From contig JADIZZ010000023.1 of NCBI GenBank assembly GCA_016704535.1, positions 434,001-498,000 on the forward strand: a stretch of DNA of 64,000 nucleotides. The letters run 5' to 3'. This stretch comes from Betaproteobacteria bacterium. GTDB taxonomy: Bacteria; Pseudomonadota; Gammaproteobacteria; Burkholderiales; Burkholderiaceae_C. The notes under the pieces are model-generated. The model saw nothing but the letters and a program-made list of their open reading frames with translations. It had not been told where the DNA came from and did no database searches. The position numbers and the translations under genes are program-made. Positions 1-9,053 of the stretch are shown one piece after another; positions within the stretch are counted from its first letter, which is position 1; every line of letters begins with the position of its first letter.

Positions 1-1
1 C

Positions 2-343
2 GTTGCCGAGGTGGCACGGCTGATGGTCGACGCCGGGCTGATCGTCATCACCGCCTTCATCTCGCCCTTCCGCGCCGAGCGCGAAATGGCGCGCGGCCTG
101 CTCGAGACGGGCGAGTTCATCGAGGTCCACGTCGACGTGCCTCTGGAAGTGGCCGAGCAACGCGACGTGAAGGGCCTGTATGCCAAGGCGCGGCGCGGCG
201 AGCTGCCCAACTTCACGGGCATCGACTCGCCCTACGAGGCGCCAGTCGACCCCGAAATCCACCTCGACACCGCCACGCTCAGCGTCGAGCAGGCGGCCGA
301 GCAAGTGATCGAGGAATTGCGGCGCCGCGGTATCGTCGAATGA
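2..343 (+). CDS. cysC: Adenylylsulfate (APS) kinase, C-terminal part
   Basis: Partial gene cut by the left window edge; 113 residues are visible. APS kinase phosphorylates adenosine 5'-phosphosulfate to PAPS, the sulfate donor for sulfotransferases and for assimilation. The family signature FISPFRAER is intact at about visible residues 18-27. It is followed by the family-typical stretch with [18 protein letters not shown], then by YEAP and the usual hydrophilic C-terminus. The stop codon overlaps the next start (ATGA), so it is translationally coupled to the sulfate permease. Two sulfotransferases lie downstream (24.6 and 28.5 kb), so the PAPS may serve polysaccharide sulfation. The N-terminal P-loop is outside the window. 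Confidence 0.92.
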   Translation, partial: VAEVARLMVDAGLIVITAFISPFRAEREMARGLLETGEFIEVHVDVPLEVAEQRDVKGLYAKARRGELPNFTGIDSPYEAPVDPEIHLDTATLSVEQAAEQVIEELRRRGIVE

Positions 344-2079
344 CAGCCCAACAGGGCGTGGTACTGGCCGGGCTGGTGCTGCTGGCGGTCGAACTGGTGC
401 GTGGCAAGCGTTCGCCGGCGGCGCTGTTCGCCGGCCTGGCCTTTGCCTTCGTGCTGCTCGGCTACGTCGGCCTGAACCCCAGCCTTCAACAGCTGGCCAA
501 CCCGGGACTGGTGACCGTGGTGGTTCTGCTGCTGCTGTCGGTGGTGCTGGACAAGAGCCGGCTGCTGGAGCGTCTGGCCGACCGGCTGGTGCAGGGGCCC
601 TACCGGCTGGCGCTGGTGAAGCTGTATGGCGCGAGCGCGCTGTACTCGGCTTTCCTCAATAACACCGCCGTGGTGGCTTCGCTGATGGGGCCGTTGCGCA
701 TGAGCCGGGCGCACGCACCTTCGCGACTGCTGATGCCGATGTGCTTTGCGGCGTCGCTGGGCGGCATCCTCACCCTGGTGGGCACCAGCACCAACCTGCT
801 GGTGAACAGCCTGATGATCGGCGGCGGCATGCCCGCGCTGCGCATCTTCGACCTGTTCCCGGTGGGCATCTGCATCGTCGTGGCCTGCGGTCTGACGATG
901 GTCTGGCTCTACCCGCGCCTGCTGCCCGCACAGCCGCCGGCCGACGAAGCCGCCAGCGACTACTTCCTCGAGGCCGTCGTGCGCCCCGACTCCAGCCTCG
1001 TCGGCAAGACGGTGGAGGCCGGTGGCTTGCGCAAGCTCGGCCACCTGTTCCTGGCCGAGGTGGTGCAGGACGGCCGCGTCATCGCGCCTGTCGAGCCGGG
1101 CCATGTCATTCGCGCCGGCGACGTGCTGGTCTTCACGGGCGACCTCACCCGGCTGGACCTGCTGCTGCAGTTCGACGGCCTGGTCACCCGCGGCCAGCAC
1201 TACCACCTGCCGCTGGACAACCTGGTCGAGGTGGTGGTCGCGACCGAGAGCACGCTGGCGCGCAAGACGATCAAGGAAGTCGACTTCCGCTCGCGCTTCG
1301 ACGCCGCAGTCATCGCCGTGCGGCGCGGCAGCATGCGCCTGCGTGGGCCGCTGGCCGAGATGCCGCTCGAAGTCGGTGACACGCTGGTGCTGGTGGTCGG
1401 GCCCGACTTCGACAAACGCAACAACCTGCAGCGCAACTTCGTCGTCGTGCGCCAGCATCGGGTGCAGAAGTTCACCGACGCGCGCAAAGGCTGGATCAGC
1501 GCAGCGGCCTTTGCCGCCGTGATCCTGGTGTCGGCGCTGGGCTGGGTCGATTTCCTCATGGCCCTGATCGTGCTGCTGATCGTGTTCCTGATGCTCGGCT
1601 ATGCCAAGTCGTCCGACCTGCGGCGGCAGATGCCCTACCAGATCATCATCATCATCGCCTCGGCGTTGGTGATCTCCGACGTGATGGTGAAGTCGGGCAC
1701 GGGCGAATTGATGGCGGCCGGGCTGCTGCTGGGCGCCAGCCACTTCGGGCCTTATGGCGCACTCGCTGCGGTGCTGCTGCTGGCGTGGCTGATGACCGAG
1801 TTGATGAGCAACAACGCCGCGGCCGCGTTGTGCTTTCCGGTGGCAGTGGGCATGGCCGGGCAACTGGGGCTGGACCCGAAGCCCTTCGCCATGGCCGTGC
1901 TCTATGGCGCCAGCTGCAGCTTCCTCACGCCCTACGGCTACCAGACCAACTTGATGGTGATGTCGCCCGGCCGCTACACGCTGCGCGACTACCTTCGCGC
2001 TGGCGCCCCCGTGGCCGCCGTGTTCCTGGTCGTGACCCTGATCGCCGTACCGTGGGTCTTTCCGTTCAAGCCGGCATGA
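340..2079 (+). CDS. DASS/SLC13-type sulfate permease with two RCK_C (TrkA-C) domains
   Basis: A 579-residue inner-membrane transporter of the divalent anion:sodium symporter family. Hydrophobic helices fill residues 1-200 and 385-579. Between them lie two soluble RCK_C-like domains (about 207-285 and 295-375), the layout of bacterial sulfate permeases. Family motifs GTSTNLLV (from residue 148) and SNNAAAAL (near 490) mark the two ion-binding re-entrant halves. The 4-bp overlap with cysC supports sulfate as substrate, since import and activation would be co-expressed. Substrate is inferred from this neighbour; other divalent anions or citrate are possible. Length is normal for the family. Confidence 0.85.
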   Translation: MTAQQGVVLAGLVLLAVELVRGKRSPAALFAGLAFAFVLLGYVGLNPSLQQLANPGLVTVVVLLLLSVVLDKSRLLERLADRLVQGPYRLALVKLYGASALYSAFLNNTAVVASLMGPLRMSRAHAPSRLLMPMCFAASLGGILTLVGTSTNLLVNSLMIGGGMPALRIFDLFPVGICIVVACGLTMVWLYPRLLPAQPPADEAASDYFLEAVVRPDSSLVGKTVEAGGLRKLGHLFLAEVVQDGRVIAPVEPGHVIRAGDVLVFTGDLTRLDLLLQFDGLVTRGQHYHLPLDNLVEVVVATESTLARKTIKEVDFRSRFDAAVIAVRRGSMRLRGPLAEMPLEVGDTLVLVVGPDFDKRNNLQRNFVVVRQHRVQKFTDARKGWISAAAFAAVILVSALGWVDFLMALIVLLIVFLMLGYAKSSDLRRQMPYQIIIIIASALVISDVMVKSGTGELMAAGLLLGASHFGPYGALAAVLLLAWLMTELMSNNAAAALCFPVAVGMAGQLGLDPKPFAMAVLYGASCSFLTPYGYQTNLMVMSPGRYTLRDYLRAGAPVAAVFLVVTLIAVPWVFPFKPA

Positions 2080-2152
2080 GGCTTTGCGCGCTTCGAGACC
2101 GGCCGGCTGACGGTGCGCGACTGCCGATTCGTCGACTACGAGATGGGCCACG

Positions 2153-3856
2153 ATGAACGCAACCCCCACCGCCACCGCCACCGCCGACGTCCCCGCCACC
2201 CCGCTGACCCTCGGCCAACCGCGCTTCACCGAGCCCCGGCTGGCCGCGCTGGCCCGCGAGCAGGGCGACGCTGCGGCCTGGCAGGCGGCGCTGGCCCAGG
2301 GCGGCGCCGACGGCCTGGCTCGTGCCGTCGCCGGGGTGCAGGGCAGCTTCGCGGTGGGCCTGACCGACGCCGCGGGCCGCGGCTTCGCGGCGGTCGACCG
2401 CTTCGCCGTGCAGTCGCTGTGCTGGCGCGTCATCGACGGCCGGCTGCACTTGGCGGCCCGCGCCGACGAGCTGGCGGCGCTGCCGCCGCGCGCCGAGATC
2501 GACCCGCAGGCGGTGTTCGACTACCTGTACTTCCACGTCATCCCGTCGCCGCGCACCATCTTCCAGGGTGTGCACCGTCTGCCGGCAGCGCACTACGCCC
2601 GTTTCGACAACGGCCGCCTGACGGTGGCGCCCTACTGGGTGCCGCGTTTCACTGAAACCGCACGCCCGGCCTTCGAGCCGCTGGCCGCCGAGTTCCGCGG
2701 CCTGCTGCGCGACGCGGTGGCGGCGCAGCTGGACGGCAGCAAGCCGGCCTGTTTCCTGAGCGGCGGCACCGACAGCTCCACCGTGGCCGGCATGATCGGC
2801 GAGGCCGCCGGAACCCCCGCCGCCACGTACTCGATCGGGTTCGAGGCCGAGGGCTACGACGAGATGGCCTTCGCGCGCATCGCCGCCAAGCGCTTCGGCT
2901 GCGAGCACCACGAGTACTACGTGACGCCCGACGACCTGGTGCGCGGCATCCCCGCGGTGGCGGCGCACTACGACCAACCCTTCGGCAATTCCTCGGTGCT
3001 GCCGGCCTTCTACTGCGCGCAGATGGCCAAGGCAGACGGCGTGAGCAAGCTGCTGGCCGGCGACGGCGGCGACGAGTTCTTCGGCGGCAACACACGTTAT
3101 GCCAAGCAGCGCATCTTCGGCTGGTACGACGGCGTGCCGGCCGCGCTGCGCAGGGGGCTGCTGGAGCCCGTGCTGGAGCGCACGCCGCTGGGCGGCCTGC
3201 CGCTGGCCAGCAAGGGCCGCAGCTATGTCGAGCAGGCCAAGGTGCCGCTGCCAGACCGCATGCAGATGTACAACCTGCTGCTGCGCCTGGGTGTCGCGAA
3301 CGTCTTCGAGGCCGACTTCCTGGCGCGCATCGACCAGGCCGAGCCGCTGCGCGGACAGCAGGCCGTGTGGCAGCAGGTGCCCGATGCCAGTTCGCTGAAC
3401 CGCATGCTGGCCTACGACTGGCGCTACACGCTGGCCGAGACCGACCTGCCCAAGGTCACCGGCAGCACGAGCCTGGCGGGCGTGGCGGTGGGTTTTCCGT
3501 TCCTCGAACAGGCGCTGGTCGACTTCTCGCTGCGCCTGCCCACCGACCACAAGCTCAAGGGGCTGAAGCTGCGCTGGTTCTTCAAGGAAGCGCTGCGCGG
3601 CTTCCTGCCCGACGAGATCATCACCAAGAAGAAGCAGGGCTTCGGCCTGCCGTTCGGGGTGTGGGCCACGCGGCACGCCGGGCTGCGCGAGTTCGCGCGG
3701 GATTCGCTGCTGTCGCTGGCCGGACGGGGCATCGTGCGCGAGGCCTTCGTGCGGGAGTTTCTGGATACGCATCTGGCGGCGCACCCGGGGTATTACGGCG
3801 AGATGGTGTGGATACTGATGATGCTGGAGCAGTGGCTGCGGCAGCAGGGACGGTGA
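2153..3856 (+). CDS. Asparagine-synthetase-like amidotransferase with degenerate glutaminase domain
   Basis: A 567-residue protein of the AsnB family. Residues about 200-560 form the ATP-pyrophosphatase synthetase domain with the PP-loop SGGTDSS (203-209), a GDGGDEFFGG motif and the KKKQGFGLP segment near the C-terminus. The N-terminal part keeps the outline of a class II glutaminase but does not start with Met-Cys, and no catalytic Cys2 is present. It probably uses free ammonia, a partner glutaminase, or performs another ATP-dependent amide or adenylation reaction. Such proteins are common in polysaccharide loci, where they may amidate uronic acids; this role is inferred. A Thr/Ala/Asp-rich leader of about 15 residues follows the ATG. 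Confidence 0.82.
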   Translation: MNATPTATATADVPATPLTLGQPRFTEPRLAALAREQGDAAAWQAALAQGGADGLARAVAGVQGSFAVGLTDAAGRGFAAVDRFAVQSLCWRVIDGRLHLAARADELAALPPRAEIDPQAVFDYLYFHVIPSPRTIFQGVHRLPAAHYARFDNGRLTVAPYWVPRFTETARPAFEPLAAEFRGLLRDAVAAQLDGSKPACFLSGGTDSSTVAGMIGEAAGTPAATYSIGFEAEGYDEMAFARIAAKRFGCEHHEYYVTPDDLVRGIPAVAAHYDQPFGNSSVLPAFYCAQMAKADGVSKLLAGDGGDEFFGGNTRYAKQRIFGWYDGVPAALRRGLLEPVLERTPLGGLPLASKGRSYVEQAKVPLPDRMQMYNLLLRLGVANVFEADFLARIDQAEPLRGQQAVWQQVPDASSLNRMLAYDWRYTLAETDLPKVTGSTSLAGVAVGFPFLEQALVDFSLRLPTDHKLKGLKLRWFFKEALRGFLPDEIITKKKQGFGLPFGVWATRHAGLREFARDSLLSLAGRGIVREAFVREFLDTHLAAHPGYYGEMVWILMMLEQWLRQQGR

Positions 3857-3944
3857 TTTGAGCCTGGGTTCGATAGACGCATCACGAAATGCCCTCGCCT
3901 ACACCCCAGGACACGGTCGCTCGCAAGTGGTGGCCATGGACAGT

Positions 3945-4304
3945 TCAGTCTGGTCGGGGCTCTGGTGAAGCAACGCCGGCAACCGCTTCCAACTGTTGCA
4001 GCAGGGCAGGCAGGCTGAACATCACCGTCTTCCACAGGATGTCGGTGTTGACATCAAAGTACGCATGCACGAGGCGGTTGCGCATGGCCACGATCACGGG
4101 CCACTCGACGCCAGGGGCAGCGGCGCGCCCGGCGTCCGACACCCGGGCCGCGGCTTCGCCGATGATCTGCACCACGTGCAACAGCGCCATGCGCAACATG
4201 GTGTCGCTGTCCAGTTCGTGCTGCTCGCGCCCCAGACAAAACCGCATCGCCATCCGCGCCGCCTCGGCCATGTGGCTCAGCCGGATCAGGTCATCGGGCG
4301 ACAT
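3945..4304 (-). CDS. hepT: HepT-like HEPN ribonuclease toxin
   Basis: A 119-residue helical HEPN (DUF86) protein. The RX4HXY catalytic motif is readable as R75-N-R-L-V-H80-A-Y82. In characterised MntA-HepT pairs the HEPN protein cleaves RNA and is silenced by AMPylation of the motif tyrosine. It lies downstream of mntA and overlaps it by 14 bp, so the two are translationally coupled. The C-terminus past residue 105 is variable. Toxicity is inferred from the family and pairing. Confidence 0.86.
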   Translation of the reverse strand: MSPDDLIRLSHMAEAARMAMRFCLGREQHELDSDTMLRMALLHVVQIIGEAAARVSDAGRAAAPGVEWPVIVAMRNRLVHAYFDVNTDILWKTVMFSLPALLQQLEAVAGVASPEPRPD

Positions 4305-4593
4305 ATTGCGGCTCGGCCGTGCGCACCACCTCGTCGCGGAAAAAGCGGCTCAGATCGCCCACCGTGCGCAGATCCACTCGGCGCCCGTGCATCAGAGCCG
4401 ACAGCTCGATCTCGATGCGCGCCATGTCGAACAGCGTGGTGGTGGCGTCGGGCTCAAACTCCACCAGCAGATCGACATCGCTGTCCGGCCGCGCGGTGCC
4501 TTTCAGGCGCGACCCGAACAGAGACAACTTGCGGATGCGGTGGCGCCGGCAGATCGGTGCCAAGTCCGCCTCTGAAACACCCATCAACCCCAT
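4291..4593 (-). CDS. mntA: MntA-like minimal nucleotidyltransferase antitoxin
   Basis: A 100-residue minimal nucleotidyltransferase. The motif GSRLKG begins at residue 27 and is followed by SDVDLLVEF, with the metal-binding Asp39 and Asp41 of the pol-beta fold. In this family it transfers AMP groups to the tyrosine of the HepT RX4HXY motif and so inactivates the toxin. The start at 4593 was chosen because AAGGAG lies about 5 bases upstream and upstream codons do not resemble the family. The open frame extends further upstream only because of the adjacent ParE remnant. Confidence 0.87.
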   Translation of the reverse strand: MGLMGVSEADLAPICRRHRIRKLSLFGSRLKGTARPDSDVDLLVEFEPDATTTLFDMARIEIELSALMHGRRVDLRTVGDLSRFFRDEVVRTAEPQYVAR

Positions 4594-4799
4594 GGCGTTC
4601 TCCTTGTCCCTTGCCGAGTTGCTTGAACCCATAGATCTCACGCAAGCCGACTCCGACCTCGAAACATCCCAAGACTTCCCGGTCCACGCCGTCCAGAAGG
4701 GCACGGCCCGGCACTGTGTGGCGGTCACCCCGTGTACCGCTTGAGATGCCCAGATCGTATAGCCAGACATCGTTCGGAAAGTTCGCGATGAAGGCATGG

Positions 4800-4970
4800 C
4801 GCGGCTGAGCCAGTAGTCGGGAAGGCGCCGACTGTCGGCCACTGCGTGGATGAAAACGCCGTAGTCTTCCTCGGTATAAACGACGGAGAACGGAAAGTCA
4901 GTGACGAGCCGCGTGCGTGTCCCACCGGCAGCCTGCCACTGACTCTCCGCTTGAGAAGCGGTCGGGCAGT
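4800..4970 (-). pseudogene. ParE/RelE-like toxin C-terminal remnant
   Basis: On the minus strand one frame reads a segment matching the C-terminal half of ParE/RelE-family toxins. It contains RLVTDFPFSVVY, then an acidic turn, then FIHAVADSRRLPDYW, which corresponds to the usual beta-strand FPYxVVY and AVAHxRRxPGYW block. No start codon, N-terminal helices or partner antitoxin are visible, and the frame runs on past the normal C-terminal tryptophan without a stop. I read this as a decayed toxin left next to mntA-hepT. The assignment is by motif resemblance only. Confidence 0.5.
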
Positions 4971-4990
4971 GCCGCGCGGACCGATAGTAA

Positions 4991-5010
4991 ACTAGTCAGC
5001 GTACTAGTCA
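4991..5010 (+). promoter_or_regulatory. Direct repeat of ACTAGTCA, candidate Phd/VapB operator
   Basis: ACTAGTCA occurs at 4991-4998 and again at 5003-5010, so the palindromic core ACTAGT recurs every 12 bp, about one helical turn. It sits 15 bp before the antitoxin start, where Phd/VapB-type antitoxins usually bind to autorepress. The sequence is visible; the function is inferred. Confidence 0.5.
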
Positions 5011-5024
5011 TTGTGAGGTGCCCT

Positions 5025-5282
5025 ATGCAGACATGGCCAATCCAAGACGCCAAGGCGCGGTTCAGCGAGTTCCTTGAAAAGTGCTTGGCAGAAGGACCTC
5101 AGATGGTGACCAAGAGAGGCTCTGAGGCAGCCGTGTTAGTCCCCGTCGACGAGTGGCGGCGCCTGAAGGCTGCGGCTCGGCCGTCGCTCAAGCAACTCCT
5201 GCTCTCCGACCAGGGGCGCGCTGACCTTGTTCTTCCAGTTCGAGGCCAAGCCCGTAAGCGCCCCCCAGTTCCTGCAAGGTGA
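5025..5282 (+). CDS. Phd/YefM-type antitoxin (prevent-host-death family)
   Basis: An 85-residue DNA-binding antitoxin. The N-terminus MQTWPIQDAKARFSEFL and the following PQMVTKRGSEAAVLVPVDEWRRL are characteristic of the Phd/YefM fold; the C-terminal tail is the presumed toxin-neutralising segment. The ATG at 5025 was chosen over upstream starts because GAGGTG lies just before it and the conserved family sequence begins there. It overlaps vapC by four bases (GTGA). An 8-bp direct repeat immediately upstream is a likely autoregulatory operator. Confidence 0.88.
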   Translation: MQTWPIQDAKARFSEFLEKCLAEGPQMVTKRGSEAAVLVPVDEWRRLKAAARPSLKQLLLSDQGRADLVLPVRGQARKRPPVPAR

Positions 5283-5692
5283 GTCTGATGTACTTGCTTG
5301 ATACGAATGTCGTTTCCGAGTTGCGCAAGCCAAAGCCTCACGGTGCGGTGCTCGCTTGGTTTGAGGCGATTGCGGACACACAGCTTCACCTTTCTGCGGT
5401 GACCGTAGGTGAGATTCAGCTCGGCATCGAACTGACACGCGAGCAGGACGAAGCAAAGGCGTTGGAAATTGAGGCTTGGCTGGAGATGGTGGCCGCTTCG
5501 TACAACGTGCTTCCGATGGACTCAGTTGCATTCAGGGCTTGGGCGCAGCTGATGCATCGGAAGTCTGACACGGTGTACGAGGACGCCATGATTGCTGCGA
5601 CAGCCAAGATCCATGGCTTGACGGTCGTCACCAGAAACGTCGCCGACTTCAAAGCCTTCGGCGTTCCGTTGCTCAACCCGTTCAAGGCGTAG
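5279..5692 (+). CDS. vapC: VapC/FitB-like PIN-domain ribonuclease toxin
   Basis: A 137-residue PIN-domain protein. The opening strand YLLDTNVVSELRKP carries the first catalytic Asp. VGEIQLGIE supplies the conserved Glu, YEDAMIAATA the third acidic residue, and VTRNVADF the last. PIN toxins are Mg2+-dependent RNases, usually cutting tRNA or rRNA, and are neutralised by the upstream-encoded antitoxin. The start is either GTG 5279, overlapping the antitoxin stop, or ATG 5288, which gives the family-typical MYLLDTN. The pair is an intact type II TA module. Confidence 0.9.
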   Translation: MSLMYLLDTNVVSELRKPKPHGAVLAWFEAIADTQLHLSAVTVGEIQLGIELTREQDEAKALEIEAWLEMVAASYNVLPMDSVAFRAWAQLMHRKSDTVYEDAMIAATAKIHGLTVVTRNVADFKAFGVPLLNPFKA

Positions 5693-6376
5693 TGGTTGCC
5701 ACCACACGCCGAGCTCGAGGCAGCCCGTCAGCGCCTGCCCTGTGGTGACGACGGCCACCCTGCCGCCCACCTACTTCCCGCATGAACCGCACGGGTTTCG
5801 AGGAGGCCTGTTGGCTGAGTCAGCCTGGTCTGCTGCATTGCTGTTCAGTCTTCCTCTCCTCCACGGTCGCCGGAGGCCCGGTTGGGCCATGTCCCATGGT
5901 TCAACCCTCCTGCAGCGCCGCCGAGTTGGCGCCTTGGTTGTGGTCGCGCCTGAGCTTGCTGGCGCCGTGTTTCCTGGCTTCGGCCGGCGGGATGCAGATG
6001 GGTTCTACAGCGGTGGTGGTTGAACCGGCCCCTCCGGTGCGCTACGCCTCGGTCTTCCAGGCGGTGGATGATCTCGGCCTTGCCGTGATGGTCTGGCAGG
6101 CGTTGTCGCTGCGCCGGGCCGGGCGCGGCCGCAGCTTGCGACGGGGTGGTGCCCAGGCCCCGTCGCTGCCGGGCCGCTCAGAGTCGGTCTGCTCAACTGC
6201 TGACCCGCCAGCCGCGATACGCCGCGCGAGACGTCGACGCGAAGGCCAGTACGAGCCCGCCAGGTCGGCGTAGGTGGTCGGCCACGGTTCGCGCTGGGCC
6301 TGAACTGCCGATTCACCGGTCCAGTCAGGGCCTGGGGGGCTCCCGCCGGCCGGCGCACGGGACTGGGGACTTCCTC
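5693..6376. other. 684 bp without a recognisable gene
   Basis: Between vapC and the acyltransferase several open frames exist on both strands, for example 5782-6273 plus and 6005-6358 minus. None has a recognisable motif, a convincing ribosome-binding site or family-like composition. A hairpin-capable stretch (GGCGT...ACGCC with inner GTGG/CCAC) spans the vapC stop at 5686-5710 but has no T-run. The region may be a decayed gene or mobile element and must also hold the promoter of the acyltransferase. Confidence 0.5.
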
Positions 6377-8470
6377 ATGTTGGCTCCATTCTCAATCGAA
6401 GGAGCCTCCTCAAAATCCGGGGCGGTTCAGCACGTCGACGGCCTGCGCGCGGTGGCCGTGTTGTGCGTGCTGCTGTACCACCTGAACCCAGCCTGGCTGC
6501 CCGGCGGCTACGTCGGGGTCGACGTCTTCTTCGTCATCTCGGGCTTCGTCGTCACGGCCTCGCTGGCCGGTCACGACCACGACAGGCCGGGCGCCTTCCT
6601 CGGCGAGTTCTACGCCCGGCGGCTGGCGCGGTTGGTGCCGGCGCTGGTGGCGATGCTCGTCGTCACTACAGCGCTGCAGGTGCTGTTCGTGCCGCGCACC
6701 TGGTTCAACCGTGCCGCCGAAACGGTGGGCCAGGCGGCGTTCTGGGGCTTCAGCAACTGGTCGCTGGACGGCTGGGCGGTGAACTACTTCGAGGCGCGCG
6801 CCGAGCTCAACCCCTTCACGCACACCTGGTCGCTGGGTGTGGAGGAACAGTTCTACCTGATCGCCCCGCTGCTGCTGTTCTTCGCGCTGGGCACGCGGTT
6901 CGCGCCCCGCACGCGCCGCGCCGCGGCGGGAGTCATCGCCGTGCTCGCGCTGCTGTCGTTGGCCGCCTGCGCCTACTACGGCTTCACGCGGGGCGGGCGC
7001 TTCGTGTTCTACCTGCTTGTCTACCGCTTCTGGGAACTGGCGGCCGGCGTGCTGCTCTTCCTGGGCGGCCGCCGTCTCGCCCCGCTGGCCGCGGCCTGGC
7101 CGCGGTTGCATGCGGCGTCGGGCTGGGTGGGGCTGGCGCTGGTGGCGCTGGCGCTGGGGTTGCCAAAGCCGACGGCCTACCCCTGGGCGCGTGCGGCGGT
7201 GGCGGTGGCCGGTGCGCTGCTGCTGGTGGGCCTGCCCACCGTGCTGCGGCGCGACCGCCTGCAGACGGGGCTGTCGCACCCGGCGATGTTGTGGCTGGGC
7301 CGGCGCTCTTACGCGCTGTACCTGTGGCACTGGCCGGTGTATGTACTGGCGCGCTGGACTGTCGGCCTGGAGGGCCTGCCGTTCAAGGCGCTGGCCGTCG
7401 GCCTGAGCCTGGCCGCTGCCGCGGCCAGCTACCGTTTCGTCGAGCACCCGGTGCGCAGCAGCGCGCGGCTGCGGCGGTGGCCAGTGGCGGCGCGCATTGG
7501 CTTGTTCGCGCTGCTGCTGGGCGGCGGGTGGGGTGCCGGTCAGACGCTGCTGACGCAGCAGCCGGCGCTGGGGCTGGGCCAGCCCACTCGCCAAGCTGCC
7601 GATTGGTACGCCGAGGGGCAGTTGCTGAAGACCGCGTTCGCCAGCCAGCGCCAATGCGAGCCGGTGGTGGAGCACGCGGCCGCGGGCAGCGCACCGCAAG
7701 GGCTCACCCTCTTCGACCCACGAGCCTGCGTGGCACGCACGACGTCGCAGCTGTTCGTCATCGGCGACTCGCACGCCACCGCGTACCTGCCGCTGCTGGA
7801 GCAACTGAGCGCCGAGCAGGGCCGCACCGTCGCGGTGCTGCAGGTGCCGGGCTGCGCCTACCTCGACCTGATCGCGCCGATGACGCCGGAAGTTGACCCT
7901 TCGTGCCACCGCGCGGCCACGGCGGCGATGCAGGCCGTGCTGCAGCGGGCGCGGCCGGGCGACGTGGTCTTCCTGCCGTCACTCCGGCTGCCGCGGCTGA
8001 TCTACCTGGGCGGCGACCGGCGCGACACCGCGGACATCGGCGGCGACGTCTTCGCCCACACCCCCGCGGCGCTGGCCGCGATGCGCAGCGCCGCGGCCGA
8101 CGCCCCGCGTTGGCTTACGCCATTCACGGACGCCGGGCTGCGCGTGGTCTTCGAGCTGCCGCCGCCACTGTTCCAGGCCCACGCCTTCCAGTGCGTGGAC
8201 TGGTTCAACCGCACCAACCCGGCCTGCGCCGGCGGGCTGGTCGAGCGGCGCTCAGACCAGGAACGTTATCGGGCCCCCGTGGTGGCCACGATCCACGAGC
8301 TGGCCGCGCGCCACCCGGGCGTGTCGACCTGGGACCCGATGGCGACGCTGTGCAATGCGCGCGAGTGCCGCGCGATGCGCGGCAGGCGGCCGCTGTTCTT
8401 CGACGGCGACCATTTGAGCCCGTACGGGAATGCGGTGCTTCTACCGGCGTTGCGGGCGGCGCTGGACTGA
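6377..8470 (+). CDS. OafA/YrhL-type membrane O-acyltransferase with C-terminal SGNH domain
   Basis: A 697-residue protein that transfers an acyl, usually acetyl, group to a surface glycan. Residues about 15-400 form the acyltransferase-3 domain with roughly ten membrane helices, opening with HVDGLRAVAVLCVLLYHLNP and GGYVGVDVFFVISGF. Residues about 450-697 form a periplasmic SGNH hydrolase/transferase domain with the nucleophile motif GDSHA near 462 and the DxxH pair as DGDHLSPYGN near 675. The ATG at 6377 was chosen because the family sequence starts soon after and the upstream frame is not protein-like. It stands alone between a TA patch and the export cluster, so its target polymer is uncertain. 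Confidence 0.88.
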   Translation: MLAPFSIEGASSKSGAVQHVDGLRAVAVLCVLLYHLNPAWLPGGYVGVDVFFVISGFVVTASLAGHDHDRPGAFLGEFYARRLARLVPALVAMLVVTTALQVLFVPRTWFNRAAETVGQAAFWGFSNWSLDGWAVNYFEARAELNPFTHTWSLGVEEQFYLIAPLLLFFALGTRFAPRTRRAAAGVIAVLALLSLAACAYYGFTRGGRFVFYLLVYRFWELAAGVLLFLGGRRLAPLAAAWPRLHAASGWVGLALVALALGLPKPTAYPWARAAVAVAGALLLVGLPTVLRRDRLQTGLSHPAMLWLGRRSYALYLWHWPVYVLARWTVGLEGLPFKALAVGLSLAAAAASYRFVEHPVRSSARLRRWPVAARIGLFALLLGGGWGAGQTLLTQQPALGLGQPTRQAADWYAEGQLLKTAFASQRQCEPVVEHAAAGSAPQGLTLFDPRACVARTTSQLFVIGDSHATAYLPLLEQLSAEQGRTVAVLQVPGCAYLDLIAPMTPEVDPSCHRAATAAMQAVLQRARPGDVVFLPSLRLPRLIYLGGDRRDTADIGGDVFAHTPAALAAMRSAAADAPRWLTPFTDAGLRVVFELPPPLFQAHAFQCVDWFNRTNPACAGGLVERRSDQERYRAPVVATIHELAARHPGVSTWDPMATLCNARECRAMRGRRPLFFDGDHLSPYGNAVLLPALRAALD

Positions 8471-8627
8471 CTGGCGACAAACCATCGCTCGGCCAGCGCC
8501 GGGGGAACACGCGCTGTTCATCACATCAAGACATCCGGGCATCCTCGAAACGCTTGACGCGCATCAGACTGGCGCTGGGCGAGAACAACCGCGCGGCCCA
8601 CCTCAGCCGCACGTCGCGGCACGTAAC

Positions 8628-9053
8628 TTACTGACCGCGCAGCGTGCGTATCTCTTGCACCATCCTGTCGACAGTAGGGCGCAGCGGGCAGGCGGGGAAT
8701 TTCTCCAATCCGCCCACCGTGTAGCGCATGTGGTCGGCGGCTACGCCCAGCCAGTAGGCGCGCTTCTTGCCGTCAGCTAGTGACGCCTTGGCGCGCTGCA
8801 GCGACAACACGCCAGGGCAGAAATGGTTGAAACGGTCGCCACAGCCGCTGGGCAGGTTGAACGCCGCCATGCCCGGCTTGCCCCACTTGCCGTCGAACGA
8901 CGCCCAGCAGTACTTCGGGAGCTGCACGATCTCGATGTCGGTGGCCTTGAACCCGGAGAGGTCATTCTGCGCCGCCGGGTCCCCGGCGGCGGCCCCTGCC
9001 GAGACGGCCAGCATCGAAACCAGAGACAGCCACGACTTGAATGACATCTGCAT
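8628..9053 (-). CDS. Secreted hypothetical protein with conserved cysteines
   Basis: A 141-residue protein with a clear signal peptide (positively charged start, hydrophobic stretch, AGAAAG before DPAAQ), so mature protein begins near residue 24. The mature part has four cysteines in a pattern resembling small periplasmic proteins of Burkholderiales: KYCWASFDGKWG, then CGDRFNHFCPGVLSLQRAK, then FPACPLRP. The NHFC-G-L-RA block suggests a helix-turn-helix repeat start as in TPR-like proteins. Function is unknown. It is transcribed divergently from the exporter cluster and may be part of the polysaccharide system; this is inferred from position only. Confidence 0.7.
   Translation of the reverse strand: MQMSFKSWLSLVSMLAVSAGAAAGDPAAQNDLSGFKATDIEIVQLPKYCWASFDGKWGKPGMAAFNLPSGCGDRFNHFCPGVLSLQRAKASLADGKKRAYWLGVAADHMRYTVGGLEKFPACPLRPTVDRMVQEIRTLRGQ

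Noticed and set aside
232..2433. A 733-codon open frame on the minus strand
   Set aside because: It is antisense to the sulfate permease and is rich in Arg, His and Gln; it arises from GC-rich codon bias on the other strand. Similar long antisense frames occur along the whole window.
5686..5710. Hairpin across the vapC stop codon as a terminator
   Set aside because: The stem has bulges and no T-run follows; not a convincing intrinsic terminator.
5782..6273. A 163-codon plus-strand frame between vapC and the acyltransferase
   Set aside because: No family resemblance, no good ribosome-binding site and low-complexity Arg-rich end; I could not support it as a gene.
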